A DNA stretch of 33,323 nucleotides from Rhodoferax sp. U11-2br (lineage in GTDB: Bacteria; Pseudomonadota; Gammaproteobacteria; Burkholderiales; Burkholderiaceae_C), in assembly GCF_018619435.1 (NCBI RefSeq), contig NZ_JAHFZF010000041.1, positions 1-33,323 on the forward strand, read 5' to 3'. The notes under the pieces are model-generated. The model saw only the letters and a list, made by a program, of their open reading frames with translations. It ran no database searches and was not told the DNA's origin. The position numbers and the translations under genes are program-made. This document shows, piece after piece, positions 18,301 through 24,861 of the stretch; the first letter of the stretch is position 1; each line of letters starts with the position of its first letter.

Positions 18301-18946
18301 CGAGCGACTTGACATCGGGTTTGAGTTGGATCAGGTAGCCCGATACAAACCGTGCGGCCAGGCCACAGTTGCGCAGCAGCTGCACCATCAGCCAGGCCGA
18401 GTCGCGGCACGAGCCGGAACCCAGCGTGAGTGTTTCCTCAGGCGTTTGCACCCCCGGCTCCATCCGAATGGTGTAGTTGACGGCGTGTTGCACCGACTGG
18501 TTTAAGTCGACCAGAAACAACACGCTGCGGCGTTTGGTGCGGTCGATCTTGTCGAGGTAGGCCTGCACCAGCGGCGTCACCGGGTCAGGTGTCAGGTAGG
18601 GGGCGAGTTCCTGCTTGAGTTCGGCAGCGTAATTGAACGGAAACTCTTCGGCCTCGGGCTCCAGGAAAAAGTCAAACGGGTTGTAGACCGCCATGTCCAA
18701 AACAACGTCAACGGTGACCTTGAACTCTTTGGTTTTGTCCGGGAACACCAGGCGCGCCTGGTAGTTGGCAAACGGGTCCTGCTGCCAGTTGATGAAATGG
18801 CCCTCAGGCTCGATCTTGAGCGAGTACGAGATGATCTTGCTGCGGCAATGCGGGGCAGGGCGCAGGCGGACCACCTGCGGCCCCAGGGCGACCAGCCGGT
18901 CATACGAGTAGTGGGTAACGTGGTTCAGCGCGGCGTGGATGGACAT
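15317..18946 (-). CDS. Transglutaminase-like protein fused to DUF2126
   Basis: A 1209-residue cytoplasmic-looking protein. Residues 1-85 are the bacterial transglutaminase-like N-terminal domain (NHVTHYSYDRLVALGPQVVR). Residues about 150-260 are the transglutaminase core with a complete triad: C180 in GSGSCRDSAW, H229 in DLHAWCEVYLPG and D245 in GLDATSG. The remaining two thirds are DUF2126, including LTMGGEPTFVAVNDRD, GTGGGNHFVMGGATPADSP and LRAFEMPPHPHM. Relatives often sit with alpha-E and circularly permuted ATP-grasp genes and may act in peptide modification or proteolysis; those partners are absent here. Residues about 577-665 form an Ala/Ser/Gly-rich, probably disordered linker inside the DUF2126 part. 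It appears to be monocistronic. The ATG has only a weak upstream purine stretch. Confidence 0.88.
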   Translation of the reverse strand: MSIHAALNHVTHYSYDRLVALGPQVVRLRPAPHCRSKIISYSLKIEPEGHFINWQQDPFANYQARLVFPDKTKEFKVTVDVVLDMAVYNPFDFFLEPEAEEFPFNYAAELKQELAPYLTPDPVTPLVQAYLDKIDRTKRRSVLFLVDLNQSVQHAVNYTIRMEPGVQTPEETLTLGSGSCRDSAWLMVQLLRNCGLAARFVSGYLIQLKPDVKSLDGPSGTEVDFTDLHAWCEVYLPGAGWVGLDATSGLLAGEGHIPLACTPQPSGAAPIEGGVDESEVTFAHHMQVTRIYESPRVTKPYTEEQWAEIMALGHAVDADLQTSDVRLTMGGEPTFVAVNDRDAPEWNTDALGPTKRGFATELVHKLRKEYGEGGFLHYGQGKWYPGEQLPRWALNIYWRADGQPIWANPALFADERVPTHYTSQDAQRFTHTLATKLGITDKFAQTAYEDTWYYLWRERRLPVNVDPFNSKLDDEMERARLRRVFTQKLDTPVGYVLPIKVAGYDDTYGAAWTTGPWFLRDERMYLMPGDSPMGLRLPLDSLPWVSEADFPYMIEQDPSTLRGELPLHASVAGRYANAASDTASARSSVSPGVSDVPSGHAPGKAGLALGAARRAAAAVASAMTGNTSAAAAYLAGTGPQSEASRLMQSPTGPASSTASHAQSNFQPEPADFARVPERQESAHWITRTALCVEVRDPRRANGPKAEAVGTASGVLYIFMPPLERLEHYLDLLAAVEATAQELGVQIVIEGYPPPRDPRLKLLSVTPDPGVIEVNIHPANSWKELVYNTEFLYNAAFESRLSAEKFMTDGRHTGTGGGNHFVMGGATPADSPFLRKPELLASLLLYWHNHPSLSYLFSGMFVGPTSQAPRVDEARNDQLYELEIAIEQIYKNREIHGQSMPPWLIDRTLRNILIDATGNTHRSEISIDKMYSPDSATGRLGLLELRAFEMPPHPHMSSVQQLLLRALIARFWKTPYKAPATRWGTELHDRFMLPKFIEMDFLDVMSEMRAAGYAFDDSWFAPHVEFRFPLIGSICTAGIQLTLRNALEPWHVMGEEGAPGGTARYVDSSLERIEVRVTGLNESRYVVTCNGRAMALQPTGVQGEYVGGVRYKAWNPPSSLHPSIGVHAPLVFDVIDTWMKRSLGGCQYHVAHPGGLSYQSLPVNANEAESRRLSRFTAMGHTPGVVNVPPATINQPGSHEFPFTLDLRRG

Positions 18947-19078
18947 GCGTGGGTCTCAAGTTGGCTGAGGAATCGGGCAGCGATCAGGCGCGGCAATGGG
19001 TGCGTTCATACCGCGTTGAACAAGCAATCTTGGTGCCAGACGCGGCTTGCGCTCGGGCCTGATCCTCTCATGAATAAC

Positions 19079-19381
19079 CTACGAGAACATGACAGGGGTG
19101 ATGGTGGCCTGCCGGTGGGGCAAAACGGACACCTTGCGCTGGGTGGCCAGAAACGTCAAAAACGATTCAATGTCGGCTTGCCCTATGTTGCGAAGGTGCT
19201 TCAGAGAGTGAAATAGGGTGAAGTTATTGATCCAAGACAACCAAGCCTATTCGGTCCTGCGGCTACAGTGAAAGCAAGGCATTTGCTAGCGTTATTTATC
19301 CAGAAACCGGGTTGACTTGCTGATTTGGGGTTCTGCTAAAACCGATTTGCTGGTTTTTCTTGAGTTGTTGTGACTGTTCAT
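19079..19381 (-). pseudogene. Decayed integron integrase (IntI-like), N-terminal domain only
   Basis: Reading the minus strand from the ATG at 19381 in one frame gives a recognisable integron-integrase N-terminal SAM-like domain broken by in-frame stops at 19294, 19288 and 19249, then a last stop at 19081. Segments seen: STRFLDK, FHCSRRTE, AWLSWINNFTLFHSLKH, IGQADIESFLTFLATQRKVS and PHRQA. Remembered IntI1 has RTEQAYVHWVRAFIRFHG and [22 protein letters not shown] in the same order and spacing. At the RTEQAY position the Gln codon has become TAG. No catalytic domain follows (no tyrosine-recombinase R..HxxR..Y boxes); a weak similarity, RPERKPRLAP, continues to about 19000, then the DUF2126 gene begins. 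A gene relic, certainly non-functional. Confidence 0.8.
19312..19340 (+). promoter_or_regulatory. Pc-like promoter inside the integrase relic (candidate)
   Basis: TTGACT (19312-19317), a 17-nt spacer, then GCTAAA (19335-19340), pointing toward the attI site and the genes behind it. Position and direction match the cassette promoter Pc of class 1 integrons, which lies within intI. The -10 is poor (3 of 6). Confidence 0.35.
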
Positions 19382-19510
19382 TTGTGCAGCATATCGGCTG
19401 TAAGCGTTGTGGCAAGCAGGTTTGCGCGGGTGTCGGTTGGCGATGTTATGGCGACAATTGCCGTGTTCGGGAGACAGGTTTCTGTCGCCCTCTATTGAGT
19501 TAGGCATCAA
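19382..19510 (+). other. attI-like integron recombination site
   Basis: Compared from memory with attI1: TTGTGACTGTT (19368-19378, just inside the relic), GATGTTATGG (19442-19451), GTCGCCCT (19484-19491) and the core AGTTAGGCATCAAG (19498-19511) all recur in the same order with near-identical spacing. The core site is GTTAGGC at 19499-19505, with the expected crossover between G19499 and T19500. It lies directly upstream of the divergent integrase relic, where attI belongs. Confidence 0.75.
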
Positions 19511-19520
19511 GGTTGCACAT

Positions 19521-20513
19521 ATGGCGTCTCAACATATGCTCATGGATACCGGGCTGCGCATCGAACGCCTTCTGTATCTAGCTTTTTTTCTTGTTCTACT
19601 TTGTTGCCTTGAAATCTACCTAGTTGCGGCTGCCGCGTACTTTTCAGCTTCTGACACGCAGTCGCTTGACGTTGTTATCGAAGCGGTGGAGAAGGATCGG
19701 ACAGAGCTAAGGCGACTTTTCGAACTTCAAAGCAGGCCGATTATTCCAGACACTGCTAGAGAACAGCGAACCGCTGCAATGAGACAGAAGCTCGGTCTGC
19801 CTCCGGCCGAAAGAAAGAATGCAGCAGAAGAAACCTACAAGCAAAGGCTGGAGAACTTGCTCATTTCTTTGCCTCGCCTGTGGGACCTACAAGCACAACT
19901 GTCAGAAGTATTCGATTTGAAGAACTCCCCTGAAGAAATACTTGCGAAGCTTCGCAGCGTACGTGCCAGCAAGATTCCGGACAAAGGAACGATCCTAGGC
20001 ATTGAGACTCCCCGTCTTTTAGTTCTGCAGTATGGGTCTGCAGACTTTCGCTTGTCGGCGCAGCCGTTGGCAACCGGATTGCTAATTGCTTTGTATCCCC
20101 TATGCGTAGTCTGGATCGGATCCTTCTACATCACTCGGCAACGCGAGCTACTCGCGATGCGGCAACTCGCAGATTACAAGGAGACATTTCCTCACGTCCT
20201 CAACTTTCTTGTGGTGGACTTCTCAGGGTTCCATAGAAAGATCGGGCTTCAATCGTCTCGCAAGAACGTTAGATTCAATTTGATGCTGTCAGCGGCGCTG
20301 ACTACGTCAATTCGATGTCTGTTTCTAACCATGCTGGTATTGCCAATCATTGGTGGGCTGGCCTACTCTTCTTTTCAGCTATTCGACCTCCTGTCTCCGC
20401 CAATGAGCATTTGGATCGTCACCGGGGCCGTGTTCCTCTTTGCCGCATCGCTCAGTTTGTCTCTGGTCGTACAGGAAGCCATCGTCCTTAGAGGCAAACA
20501 GTTTTATGAGTAG
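19521..20513 (+). CDS. Membrane protein of unknown function behind attI
   Basis: I do not recognise this 330-residue protein. It has a TM helix near the N terminus (about 18-41), a large charged region of about 140 residues with helical, coiled-coil-like content (EAVEKDRTELRRLFELQ, ERKNAAEETYKQRLENLL), then three more TM helices at about 183-204, 262-287 and 295-317. The middle domain is probably periplasmic. The start is ATG 19521, with AAGG 8 nt upstream and only 16 nt past the attI crossover; the frame is open further upstream to 19407, but that part would read through attI. GC is clearly lower and codon use less biased than in all flanking genes, which suggests transfer. It overlaps the next gene by 8 nt, so the two probably act together. 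Confidence 0.75.
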   Translation: MASQHMLMDTGLRIERLLYLAFFLVLLCCLEIYLVAAAAYFSASDTQSLDVVIEAVEKDRTELRRLFELQSRPIIPDTAREQRTAAMRQKLGLPPAERKNAAEETYKQRLENLLISLPRLWDLQAQLSEVFDLKNSPEEILAKLRSVRASKIPDKGTILGIETPRLLVLQYGSADFRLSAQPLATGLLIALYPLCVVWIGSFYITRQRELLAMRQLADYKETFPHVLNFLVVDFSGFHRKIGLQSSRKNVRFNLMLSAALTTSIRCLFLTMLVLPIIGGLAYSSFQLFDLLSPPMSIWIVTGAVFLFAASLSLSLVVQEAIVLRGKQFYE

Positions 20514-20877
20514 ATCTTTCTCTAGGCTAATCACTCTTCTCGTCGCACTACTGCCTCTCTGCACTTTCAGCGCTCAGATGTCAATCACCATCCTCGCGCC
20601 AGTGAGCTGCACCGATTGGAATGAAGGAAGATCGGAACGGACGAAAGTCAAGCCACTTGACTACAGCACGCTGCCTCAAATGCGAGAGTTCTGGCTTCTT
20701 GGCCTTATCACCGGTCTCAACGCCAACCATCCCGCGAAGGTCGATTTGCTTAGCTCTGTCAACAGCACGTTGGTATTTGACTGGATGGACAGATATTGCA
20801 AAAAGAATCCAGCGTCCGATGTCTTCGCGGGAGCTGAGTCGCTGCTCAGTAAGATTGAACGCGAGTCGAAGCGTTGA
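20506..20877 (+). CDS. Small secreted protein of unknown function, partner of the upstream membrane protein
   Basis: A 123-residue product from the ATG at 20506, which lies inside the end of the upstream gene (ATGAGTAG overlap). An N-terminal signal peptide is clear (MSRSFSRLITLLVALLPLCTFSA). The mature part has two cysteines in the pattern VSCTDWNEGR, then FWLLGLITGLNA, then DWMDRYCKKNPASDVFAGA. This C..W..R / GxxxGxN / W.D.YC..NP pattern is one I associate with small periplasmic proteins in many proteobacteria, structurally near the HdeA or Rap1a/Tai immunity-like groups; no function can be assigned. GC is low like its partner. A longer frame upstream (from 20440) is only overlap with the previous gene. 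Confidence 0.7.
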   Translation: MSRSFSRLITLLVALLPLCTFSAQMSITILAPVSCTDWNEGRSERTKVKPLDYSTLPQMREFWLLGLITGLNANHPAKVDLLSSVNSTLVFDWMDRYCKKNPASDVFAGAESLLSKIERESKR

Positions 20878-20984
20878 TGCCTATGAAGCGCCGCTTTTGG
20901 CCGTTTGTTGCCGGTTACAGTCGTTGAGGCACGCAGCCTAAAAGTGCCACTATTTGGTAAATGGCTTCATTGCAATGCTGCATA

Positions 20985-21025
20985 TTAAATAGCTATATGC
21001 CCAGTTAGGACGAGGGCTAGAGGCC
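20985..21025 (-). repeat. Palindromic repeat copy G
   Basis: Reverse-orientation copy: TTAAATAGCTATATGCCCAG, then GAGGGCTAGAGGCC. It lies between the low-GC gene pair and the cys cluster, just beyond where a cassette attC would be expected, and is the closest relative of the copy in the recB helicase domain. Confidence 0.85.
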
Positions 21026-21098
21026 TATTTGGCCGAGGCCATCCATGAAGCTCAGATCGGCCCGACGGCAGCATCACCCAACGAGTTCACTTGGCCGC

Positions 21099-21128
21099 AC
21101 ACGGCAAGTGGCGATGCACTTGCCGTGT
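21099..21128 (-). terminator. Strong hairpin downstream of cysN
   Basis: A perfect 12-bp stem, ACACGGCAAGTG (21099-21110) with CACTTGCCGTGT (21117-21128), and a 6-base loop, starting 10 nt past the cysN stop. There is no T-run on the minus strand, so it may be a Rho-independent-like or 3'-end-stabilising structure. Confidence 0.6.
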
Positions 21129-21138
21129 CGCGTCACTC

Positions 21139-22566
21139 TCAGCCGTTCACCAAAACCGCACCGGCAGTCCGGTGGGTGGCAGTGTCTACCAGCACCAGCG
21201 AACCCAGCACCCGCGACTGGGCGAATGGCAGGGCGGCAATCGGCTCCTGCAGTAGCAGTTCGATGTGGCCGATGCTGTTGGCGCTTAGGCTGTCGGCGTT
21301 TTCTTCGGCCAGGGTGTTGATGTCGAGCCGGTGCACCACCCGTTTGACACGCGCCTTGACCCAGCGGTGGCCGTGTAATGCCCAGTAAACGCGGCCCGCG
21401 ACCAACGGTTCGTCGTCCATCCAGGCCACGGTGGCGCTGATCTCACGGCTGGGTGGCAGGCTGGTGGCGGTGGGTGTGTCGGCAAAATCGTCATCAGAAA
21501 CGATAGCGGCTGGTGCAGGTGGCACGAGGGCCAGCAGCCAATCACCTCTAGAGACATCCACTTCGCGGTCCAGCACCACACCTGCGCTGTGACCGGCCTG
21601 CACGATGCCGGGTTGGCGTGTGGTGCCGAGCACCTGCGCCACGGTGGCTGTCTGGCCGCTGGGCAGCACTTTGACTTGTTGGCCAATTTGGGCCACACCA
21701 TTCGCGACGCGGCCCCAGAAGATGCGGCGGCCTTGGGATGTGTCGGACGAGCTGCTGAACTTTTCGACCCACTGCACCGGGAAGGCAAAGGGCAGCGCGG
21801 TGTCGGCGGGTGTCACCGGCAGCAGTTCCAAAATGTCGAGCAGGCTCGGGCCGGTGTAGCCACACCAGCCGTCTGCGGCGTCAACCACGTTGTGGCCTTT
21901 GAGGGCGGAAATCGGCACGATGGTCGCAACCTCGATGCCAGCTTCCAGCGCAAACTTTTCCAGCGCACCGCGAATGTGGGTGAACGCGGTTGTGGCTTGG
22001 CCAGCGGTTTCGGGTTTGGCCGCGTCTTCGAGCGCGTCGAGTTTGTTGACGGCAAAGACGATGCTGGGCACGCGCAGCAGTTGGCACAGCAGGCTGTGGC
22101 GGCGGGTTTGCGGCAGCAGGCTCAGGGCAGGGTCTTGCCACTGGAGTTTGGTGGCGTCGACCAGCACGACGGCGGCGTCGGCGCTGCTGGCGGCGGTGAC
22201 CATGTTGCGGGTGTACTGTTCGTGGCCGGGGGCGTCGCCGATGATGAATTTGCGCTCGGCGGTGTTGAAGTAGCGGTAGGCGACGTCGATGGTGATGCCT
22301 TGTTCACGCTCGGCACTCAGGCCGTCGGTGAACTGCGCCAGGTCAGCCTCGCCGCTTTTGGAGACGTTGGCGAGTTGGTCTTGCAGCACACTTTTGCTGT
22401 CGAGCAGCAGGCGGCCAATCAAGGTGCTTTTGCCGTCATCCACGCTGCCGCAGGTGACGAACTTGAGCGCGGATTGTTGGTCAAATGGGCCGTTAGCCCT
22501 TGTATTGTCTGGGCTAGTCGCTACTGATGTTGTAGTGTTCATTGCAGTCGTTCCAGTTGGATTCAT
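21139..22566 (-). CDS. cysN: Sulfate adenylyltransferase subunit 1 (CysN), GTPase
   Basis: CysN is the GTPase subunit of ATP sulfurylase; with CysD it makes APS from ATP and sulfate in the cytoplasm. The 475 residues carry G1 CGSVDDGKST (39-48), the switch segment REQGITIDVAYRYF, G3 DAPGHEQYTRNM and G4 NKLD, followed by EF-Tu-like domains. It is the CysN-only form; no APS kinase domain follows. The first 26 residues are unusual because much of them (about 12-26) is encoded by repeat copy H. ATG 22566 is used; ATG 22542 also precedes the repeat and is equally possible. It is the last gene of the cys cluster, 169 nt after cysD, with a strong hairpin behind it. Confidence 0.95.
   Translation of the reverse strand: MNPTGTTAMNTTTSVATSPDNTRANGPFDQQSALKFVTCGSVDDGKSTLIGRLLLDSKSVLQDQLANVSKSGEADLAQFTDGLSAEREQGITIDVAYRYFNTAERKFIIGDAPGHEQYTRNMVTAASSADAAVVLVDATKLQWQDPALSLLPQTRRHSLLCQLLRVPSIVFAVNKLDALEDAAKPETAGQATTAFTHIRGALEKFALEAGIEVATIVPISALKGHNVVDAADGWCGYTGPSLLDILELLPVTPADTALPFAFPVQWVEKFSSSSDTSQGRRIFWGRVANGVAQIGQQVKVLPSGQTATVAQVLGTTRQPGIVQAGHSAGVVLDREVDVSRGDWLLALVPPAPAAIVSDDDFADTPTATSLPPSREISATVAWMDDEPLVAGRVYWALHGHRWVKARVKRVVHRLDINTLAEENADSLSANSIGHIELLLQEPIAALPFAQSRVLGSLVLVDTATHRTAGAVLVNG
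22489..22531 (+). repeat. Palindromic repeat copy H at the cysN N terminus
   Basis: Forward on the plus strand: GCCGTTAGCCCTTG, then TGGGCTAGTCGCTACTGATG. It is coding on the minus strand for TTSVATSPDNTRANG of CysN, directly before the first beta-strand of the GTPase domain (LKFVTCGSVDDGKS), and keeps the frame. Confidence 0.75.
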
Positions 22567-22735
22567 TTCGTTGGCGCTAGGTGCGGTGATTGGGGCAGGT
22601 GACCGGGCTTTGGGGTGATAGGCGCGCGTCTGATGTGGTGGTGGGCTGCATCGTCTGTTTCGCGTGTGTTTTCACCCCAAAACCGCATGCACATGCCCCA
22701 GTCGCCGCGCCGGGTTCAAACCAAAGCCTTGGTCA

Positions 22736-23707
22736 TCAGAAATACCCGTCCTTCTTGCGCTTCTCCATCGACGCCTCGGACGTTTTGTCATCCATCCGTG
22801 TGGCACCGCGTTCGCTCACGTCGGCGGCCAGGGTTTCGAGCACGATCTGCTCGGGTGTGGCGGCCAGGCTTTCCACCGGGCAGGTGCAGGTGATGTCGCC
22901 CACGGTGCGAAAACGCACGTCGCGTGTCTCGGCCACTTCGCCGGGTTTGAGGGGGGTGAGTTCGGTCACCGGCACCAGCAGGCCCTTGCGTTCCACCACT
23001 TCGCGCTTGTGCGTGTAGTAGAGCGAGGGCAGGGCGATTTGTTCGCGTTCGATGTATTGCCACACGTCCAGCTCGGTCCAGTTGCTGATCGGGAACACGC
23101 GGAAATGTTCACCGGGTTGTAACTTGGTGTTGAACAGCGTCCAGAGTTCGGGGCGCTGGTCTTTGGGTTGCCACTGGCCGAAGCTGTCGCGGTGGCTGAA
23201 GATGCGTTCCTTGGCGCGGGCTTTTTCCTCGTCGCGGCGGGCGCCGCCAATCAGTGCGTCAAAGCGGAATTCTTCGATGGCTTCCAGCAGCGTGACTGAC
23301 TGGTGCACGTTGCGGCTCTCGCCCGGGTGCGCCAGGCGTACGGTGCCGCGCGCCATCGAGTCCTCGACACTGCGCACGATCAGGTCGGCGCCGAGTTCCT
23401 TGGCGCGAAAGTCGCGGAAATCGGTCACTTCGTGGAAGTTGTGGCCGGTGTCGATCATCAGCAGCGGGTAGGGAATCTTGCCGCCGGTGGCTGGGGTGCC
23501 AAAGGCTTTTTCGGCGCATTTGAGCATCACCAGCGAGTCCTTGCCGCCCGAGAACAGCAGCGTCGGGCGCTCGAAGGCGGCGGCCACTTCGCGCAGGATG
23601 AAGATGGTTTCTTCTTCCAGTGCGTCCAGGTGTGCATTGCTCAGGTGGTCGATTCGTTGGTGTGTCGTCATGGCTTGCAATTGTTCGGGTGGGGTGCGGG
23701 TGTTCAT
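22736..23707 (-). CDS. cysD: Sulfate adenylyltransferase subunit 2 (CysD)
   Basis: The catalytic ATP-pyrophosphatase-type subunit of ATP sulfurylase. The 323 residues (E. coli 302) show the PP-loop TLLFSGGKDSLVMLKCAEKA, then GGARRDEEKARAKERIFSHR, FPISNWTELDVWQYI and the very conserved C terminus SMEKRKKDGYF. I start at ATG 23707, which overlaps the cysH stop by 4 nt; the longer frame (to 23767) runs inside cysH, and an ATG at 23674 is a shorter option. Position after cysH and before cysN gives a complete APS-forming enzyme. Confidence 0.96.
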   Translation of the reverse strand: MNTRTPPEQLQAMTTHQRIDHLSNAHLDALEEETIFILREVAAAFERPTLLFSGGKDSLVMLKCAEKAFGTPATGGKIPYPLLMIDTGHNFHEVTDFRDFRAKELGADLIVRSVEDSMARGTVRLAHPGESRNVHQSVTLLEAIEEFRFDALIGGARRDEEKARAKERIFSHRDSFGQWQPKDQRPELWTLFNTKLQPGEHFRVFPISNWTELDVWQYIEREQIALPSLYYTHKREVVERKGLLVPVTELTPLKPGEVAETRDVRFRTVGDITCTCPVESLAATPEQIVLETLAADVSERGATRMDDKTSEASMEKRKKDGYF

Positions 23708-24450
23708 GCTGCGGCCTTGTCTTTGACGTGTAAGCCACACTCTTTGGCAGTTTCGTCTTCCCACCACCAGCGCCCGGCGCGGAAGTCTTCGCCCATACTG
23801 ATCGCGCGGGTGCAGGGTGCGCAGCCGATGCTGGGGTAAAACTGGTCGTGCAGCGGGTTGTAGTCGACCTGGTTCTGGGCGATGTAGAACCAGACGTCGC
23901 CCCAGGTCCAGTTGGCCAGCGGGTTGAGTTTGGTGATCTTGGCATCGCTGTTGTCGATCAGCGGCACCTCGGCACGGGCGCCAGACTGTTCACGGCGCAG
24001 GCCGGTGACCCAGGCGGCTTTGCCTGCCAGGGCACGGCCCAGCGGCTCCATCTTGCGGATGTGGCAGCAGGCTTTGCGCAATTCGATGCTTTTGTACATC
24101 GCGTCTTTGCCTTCGCGGTCCACAAACTGCACCACCGACTCGTTCACTGGCGTGAACACCTCGACCGGTGCGCGTGAGGTGGCCTGGAGGCGGTCCAGCA
24201 AAGCCAGTGTTTCGGGGTGCAGCTGGCCGGTCTCCAGCACAAAAATGCCAATGTTCAGCTGCAGTTGGTTGATCAGGTGGGCCAGCACCATGTCTTCGGC
24301 ACCCAGGCTGCAGGCCAGGGTGATGCGCGGTGCATTGCCACCGGCGTTGGCGGCGTAGTCTTGTGCCGCCTGTTGCAGCAGGGCCGTGGTCTCGGCCAGT
24401 TTGGCCGCATAGGTGCTGGAGGCGCGGGCATTGAGGTCTATGGCACTCAT
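23704..24450 (-). CDS. cysH: Assimilatory adenylyl-sulfate (APS) reductase
   Basis: Reduces activated sulfate to sulfite using thioredoxin or glutathione. The 248 residues have the P-loop-like ACSLGAED (47-53) and the catalytic C-terminal ECGLH (C238). Two cysteine pairs, C128-C129 (KACCHIRK) and C210/C213 (GCAPCTR), mark the [4Fe-4S] form, which normally uses APS rather than PAPS. That agrees with the absence of a cysC kinase gene or CysNC fusion in the cluster. It overlaps the DUF934 gene upstream (24447-24450) and cysD downstream, each by 4 nt. Confidence 0.94.
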   Translation of the reverse strand: MSAIDLNARASSTYAAKLAETTALLQQAAQDYAANAGGNAPRITLACSLGAEDMVLAHLINQLQLNIGIFVLETGQLHPETLALLDRLQATSRAPVEVFTPVNESVVQFVDREGKDAMYKSIELRKACCHIRKMEPLGRALAGKAAWVTGLRREQSGARAEVPLIDNSDAKITKLNPLANWTWGDVWFYIAQNQVDYNPLHDQFYPSIGCAPCTRAISMGEDFRAGRWWWEDETAKECGLHVKDKAAA

Positions 24451-24842
24451 GCTTGGGACCCGGTGAAATGGGGTTGCGGATGGGCGGCGTCACCTTGGTA
24501 AAAGTCGGCAAACAGGGCCAGCGCGCGTTCGGCGGCGGCCATGCTTTGGTCGGCACGCAACACCGCAACATCAAAGCCGCTGCGCTGCATCAGCTGCAAT
24601 TGGTCCACCAGCACATCGCCAGTGGCGCGCAACTCGCCTTTAAAACCGAGCCGACGGCGCAGCAAAAACGCCTGGCTGTAGGCGCGGCCATCGGTGAACT
24701 TGGGGAAGTGCAGGTCGATGCGGTCAACACCGTCCAGGTTGACCTCGGCCGGGTTGGCGTCGTTCGCCAGTTGCAAGACATTTGGGCTTGTAGCCCTTGC
24801 CTGGTCAGCGTCAGCAGCTATCAATTTAATGGATTTGTTCAT
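24447..24842 (-). CDS. DUF934 protein of the sulfate-reduction operon
   Basis: A 131-residue protein that in many proteobacteria sits between cysI and cysH, as here. The family core is clear: RIDLHFPKFTDGRAYSQAFLLRRRLGFKGELRATGDVLVDQL, then FDVAVLRADQ. There is no cofactor motif. Its constant linkage with CysI and the lack of a CysJ flavoprotein suggest a helper role in sulfite reduction, but this is inference. It starts 19 nt after cysI and overlaps cysH by ATGA. Residues about 6-19 (KLIAADADQARATS) are encoded by repeat copy I, so the N terminus is probably not conserved. Confidence 0.88.
   Translation of the reverse strand: MNKSIKLIAADADQARATSPNVLQLANDANPAEVNLDGVDRIDLHFPKFTDGRAYSQAFLLRRRLGFKGELRATGDVLVDQLQLMQRSGFDVAVLRADQSMAAAERALALFADFYQGDAAHPQPHFTGSQA
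24786..24827 (+). repeat. Palindromic repeat copy I at the DUF934 N terminus
   Basis: Well-preserved forward copy: GCTTGTAGCCCTTG, a 12-base centre, then CAGCAGCTATCAATTT. Transcribed and translated on the minus strand as residues about 6-19 of the DUF934 protein; it begins only 15 nt inside the start codon. Confidence 0.85.
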
Positions 24843-24861
24843 GGCGTGTGGGAGCAGCTGC

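Noticed and set aside
18797..19216. Plus-strand ORF of 139 aa spanning the DUF2126 start and integrase relic
   Set aside because: Antisense to both; the minus-strand reading gives recognisable protein in each part.
20868..20885. Possible attC right-hand core GCGTTGATGC at the end of the secreted-protein gene
   Set aside because: It does not fit GTTRRRY, it overlaps the stop codon, and no paired RYYYAAC box or attC-like inverted structure lies at a suitable distance.
21003..21010. AGTTAGGA as an attC core
   Set aside because: Lies in the variable centre of repeat copy G and does not match GTTRRRY at the last base.
22567..22735. Possible small gene or riboswitch between cysD and cysN
   Set aside because: No ORF with ribosome site, no recognisable riboswitch core; only a 169-nt spacer.
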